Assembly (NCBI RefSeq): GCF_023921225.1
Contig: NZ_CP071527.1
Location: forward strand, 124,001-188,000
DNA from: Legionella lytica
GTDB taxonomy: Bacteria > Pseudomonadota > Gammaproteobacteria > Legionellales > Legionellaceae
Direction of reading: 5' to 3'
Length of the DNA stretch: 64,000 nucleotides
The notes under the pieces were generated by a model. It saw only the letters and a list, made by a program, of their open reading frames with translations. It ran no database searches and was not told the origin of the DNA. The position numbers and the translations under genes were made by a program. Position 1 is the first letter of the stretch; each line of letters opens with the position of its first letter. This document shows, piece after piece, positions 62,042 through 64,000 of this stretch.

Positions 62042-63319
62042 GTGGACGAAGAAATACCATATAAAGCGATTGTAGAACAAACGACTAATCTTGTTATCGT
62101 GACGGAGATTCTACCTCTTCGGAAACCACCCGGGATAATAATTGTTTATGTAAATCAGGCGTTTATGAAAGTTATGGGCTATGCGGAAGAAGACGTTTTA
62201 GGTAAATCACCCCGAATTTTACAAGGAGAAAAAACCGATAAAAATATCTTGAAGAAAATTCGGATTGCTGTGGAAAAAAAAGAATCTGTACATTTTGAAC
62301 TATTAAATTATGCTAAAGACCAAACAGAGCATTGGTTTGACTTTTCAATTATCCCGATTAACGATAAGCACGGTGATTCTAAGTATTTTGTTGGAATTGG
62401 ACACGATATAACGGCACGCAAAAAAATGGAAGAAGTACAAGCTCAGCTCTCTTCACTCGTAGAGTTCTCTGATGAGGCAATTATAGGGAAAAATTTAGAT
62501 GGGACTATATTGAGTTGGAATAAAGCCGCGGAAAATCTTTATGGTTATAGCGCAAAAGAGGCTATTGGCGCCAATATAAAAATGTTGTTTCCTAAAGATA
62601 AACAGGAAGAATTTCAGCATATCATGCATATGGTTGCCGCCAATAAGCACCTCACACACTTTGAAACGCTAAGGGTGCATAAGGATGGGCAGATGATACC
62701 CGTTTCCATTACTATAACGCCTATATTTAGTCAGGGAAAAGTACTCGGTGCTTCAGTAATTGCTCGCGATATTACGCAACAAAAATTAATTGAGGAGCGA
62801 TTAAAGCATTTAGCAGAACACGATGCCTTAACGGGATTAATTAACCGCCCACTTTTTGAGGATCGTTTAGAGCAGGCCATACTGCGTGCTAATCGACAGG
62901 GGCAGAGCGTTGCTGTTTGTTTTTTAGACCTGGATAACTTCAAGCAAGTGAATGACATTTATGGTCATACTGTTGGTGACTTACTGTTATGTGCTACAGT
63001 AAAACGTCTGCAAACCTGTATCCGTGAAATTGATACCTTAGCTCGATTGGGTGGCGATGAGTTTGGATTAGTTTTATCAAATACCACTGAGCAGGAAGCG
63101 ATTAAGGTAGTAAAAAAGATAGTTCACTCGTTCGCAAAAGAATTTTTAATTGAAAATAATGTGTTTCATATTACATTGAGTATAGGGGTTTCCCTATACC
63201 CCAAAGATGGTAATACATCACTCATTGAGAAAGCGGATATGGCAATGTACTATGTAAAAAAGCAGGGAAAGAATAATTTTAAATTGTTTGATGACAGCAT
63301 TTCTAAATTAACCAGTTAA
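62042..63319 (+). CDS. PAS-PAS-GGDEF diguanylate cyclase
   Basis: A 425-residue signalling enzyme: PAS domain about 5-130 (FMKVMGYAEEDVLGKSPRILQG), second PAS about 135-255 (LYGYSAKEAIGANIKMLFPKD), and a GGDEF domain about 265-420. The active site is intact (ARLGGDEFGLVL) and an inhibitory RxxD site lies five residues before it (REID). It should make cyclic-di-GMP and be product-inhibited. No membrane helix, so sensing is cytoplasmic. The start is GTG 62042 with a weak ribosome-binding site, 30 bp after the dehydrogenase. Confidence 0.92.
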   Translation: MDEEIPYKAIVEQTTNLVIVTEILPLRKPPGIIIVYVNQAFMKVMGYAEEDVLGKSPRILQGEKTDKNILKKIRIAVEKKESVHFELLNYAKDQTEHWFDFSIIPINDKHGDSKYFVGIGHDITARKKMEEVQAQLSSLVEFSDEAIIGKNLDGTILSWNKAAENLYGYSAKEAIGANIKMLFPKDKQEEFQHIMHMVAANKHLTHFETLRVHKDGQMIPVSITITPIFSQGKVLGASVIARDITQQKLIEERLKHLAEHDALTGLINRPLFEDRLEQAILRANRQGQSVAVCFLDLDNFKQVNDIYGHTVGDLLLCATVKRLQTCIREIDTLARLGGDEFGLVLSNTTEQEAIKVVKKIVHSFAKEFLIENNVFHITLSIGVSLYPKDGNTSLIEKADMAMYYVKKQGKNNFKLFDDSISKLTS

Positions 63320-63339
63320 GCCTTGTTCTCTTCTCGCTA

Positions 63340-63348
63340 TGCTATAAT
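63340..63348 (+). promoter_or_regulatory. Extended -10 promoter for the nitroreductase gene
   Basis: TGCTATAAT is an extended -10 element (TGN-TATAAT) about 25 bases before the start codon. No -35 box is at the usual distance. Confidence 0.55.
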
Positions 63349-63369
63349 CTAAAAAAAGCCAAGGAGCTG

Positions 63370-63966
63370 ATGATGGAAAAGGCGGAATCAATAAAGCGCA
63401 GCAAAATTGATGTAATGGATGCTATACATAATCGCAGAGCGGTACGTAATTATTTACCGCAAAAAGTTGACGCAGAGATTATTAATCAGCTTTTAGATGC
63501 TGCGGCTCATGCCCCTTCAGCACTGCACGAAGAATCTCGAGCCTTTGTAGTGGTTCAAGATAAATCTTTATTAGACCGTATTTCTGCTAGTGCTAAGTTG
63601 CTCACGAGCACCAAGGAACAGAAGGACTTGCAGGAACAGCACGTTTTGCAAGTGGTGCAACAAAAGGAGTTCAATGTTTTCTATAATGCACCTAGCTTAA
63701 TCGTTATCTGCAGTACATTTAAGGGAGAGTTCGTTAGTGCCGATTGCTGGTTGGCTGCTGAAAATTTAATGCTTTCTGCTCTGACCTTTGGTCTTGCCTC
63801 CTGTGTTATTGGTTTTTCCGTTCCGGCTTTAAATTTACCTGAATGGAAGAGTGAGTTAGGAATACCTGAAAATATGACAGCTGTGGTTCCGATTATTTTT
63901 GGTTGGCCAGCAACGCCGACTTTAGCTACGACTCATAATCCACCGAAAATTCTCAAGTGGCTCTAG
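63370..63966 (+). CDS. Nitroreductase-family flavoprotein
   Basis: A 198-residue FMN oxidoreductase. The N-terminal MDAIHNRRAVRNYLPQ and APSALHEE segments bind FMN, and the C-terminal NLMLSALTFGLASCVIGF is typical of the family. It reduces nitro compounds, quinones or flavins with NAD(P)H. AAGGAG lies just upstream; ATG 63370 or 63373 could be used, the latter spaced better. Complete at 63966. Confidence 0.9.
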   Translation: MMEKAESIKRSKIDVMDAIHNRRAVRNYLPQKVDAEIINQLLDAAAHAPSALHEESRAFVVVQDKSLLDRISASAKLLTSTKEQKDLQEQHVLQVVQQKEFNVFYNAPSLIVICSTFKGEFVSADCWLAAENLMLSALTFGLASCVIGFSVPALNLPEWKSELGIPENMTAVVPIIFGWPATPTLATTHNPPKILKWL

Positions 63967-64000
63967 CTGCCACTGCTATTCAGTCAAAACCGTAATCCTG

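Overview
This window looks like chromosomal DNA of a Legionella species or close relative (Gammaproteobacteria, AT-rich). The basis is its complete gammaproteobacterial housekeeping set, tatC lying apart from tatAB, several proteins that resemble Dot/Icm effectors and have no recognisable orthologue, and a pvcA/pvcB-type locus. The species assignment is inference. I find about 56 protein genes. I see no tRNA, rRNA, CRISPR array, prophage or complete insertion sequence.

Layout. 0.1-5.8 kb: ubiD-fre and a small membrane protein, then hspQ, a coiled-coil protein, tatC and panD on the minus strand, then rsmA. 5.8-12.6 kb: one overlapping run of an HD/TraI_2-like protein, apaH, a TolC-type channel, a MacA-type adaptor and a MacB transporter split into two genes. 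12.8-16.3 kb: a periplasmic di-haem peroxidase-like protein, a lytic transglycosylase and a fused MsrB-MsrA. 16.3-23.5 kb is the accessory stretch: an acidic unknown, a repeat-containing effector-like protein, a P450/PvcB/PvcA isonitrile cluster with a divergent LysR regulator, and a protein-kinase-fold protein. 23.5-26.9 kb: ubiE-ubiJ-ubiB-tatA-tatB. 27.1-31.2 kb: an outer-membrane barrel, a GT2 synthase with an MshEN-like domain, and manC.

31.3-40.1 kb: DUF1841, a LysE-type exporter, a tetrahaem cytochrome c, a caa3-type oxidase (coxB, coxA, ctaG, coxC) and an MFS pump. 40.2-44.8 kb: a PilZ-like small protein and mnmG-rsmG-parA-parB, an arrangement often found near the chromosome origin. 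45.0-46.2 kb: a protein with three YbjQ domains and a C-terminal membrane anchor. 46.2-53.2 kb: a complete aerotolerance (Bat) operon moxR-DUF58-DUF4381-batA-batB-batC-batD, in which batC carries a 25-unit 15-bp minisatellite. 53.6-64 kb: a HEPN-like protein, a Dus enzyme, a pteridine reductase, midA-PTPS-priA-thioesterase, DUF1993, a zinc alcohol dehydrogenase, a PAS-PAS-GGDEF diguanylate cyclase and a nitroreductase.

UbiD, UbiE, UbiJ and UbiB serve ubiquinone synthesis, which feeds respiration ending partly at the caa3 oxidase here. TatA, TatB and TatC together make the folded-protein export system. Dispersed through the intergenic gaps is a family of palindromes whose outer ends read GTAG...CTAC, resembling REP elements. 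The best candidate for an undescribed system is the PvcA-PvcB-P450-LysR locus (18.4-22.3 kb), next to two unrecognised effector-like proteins.
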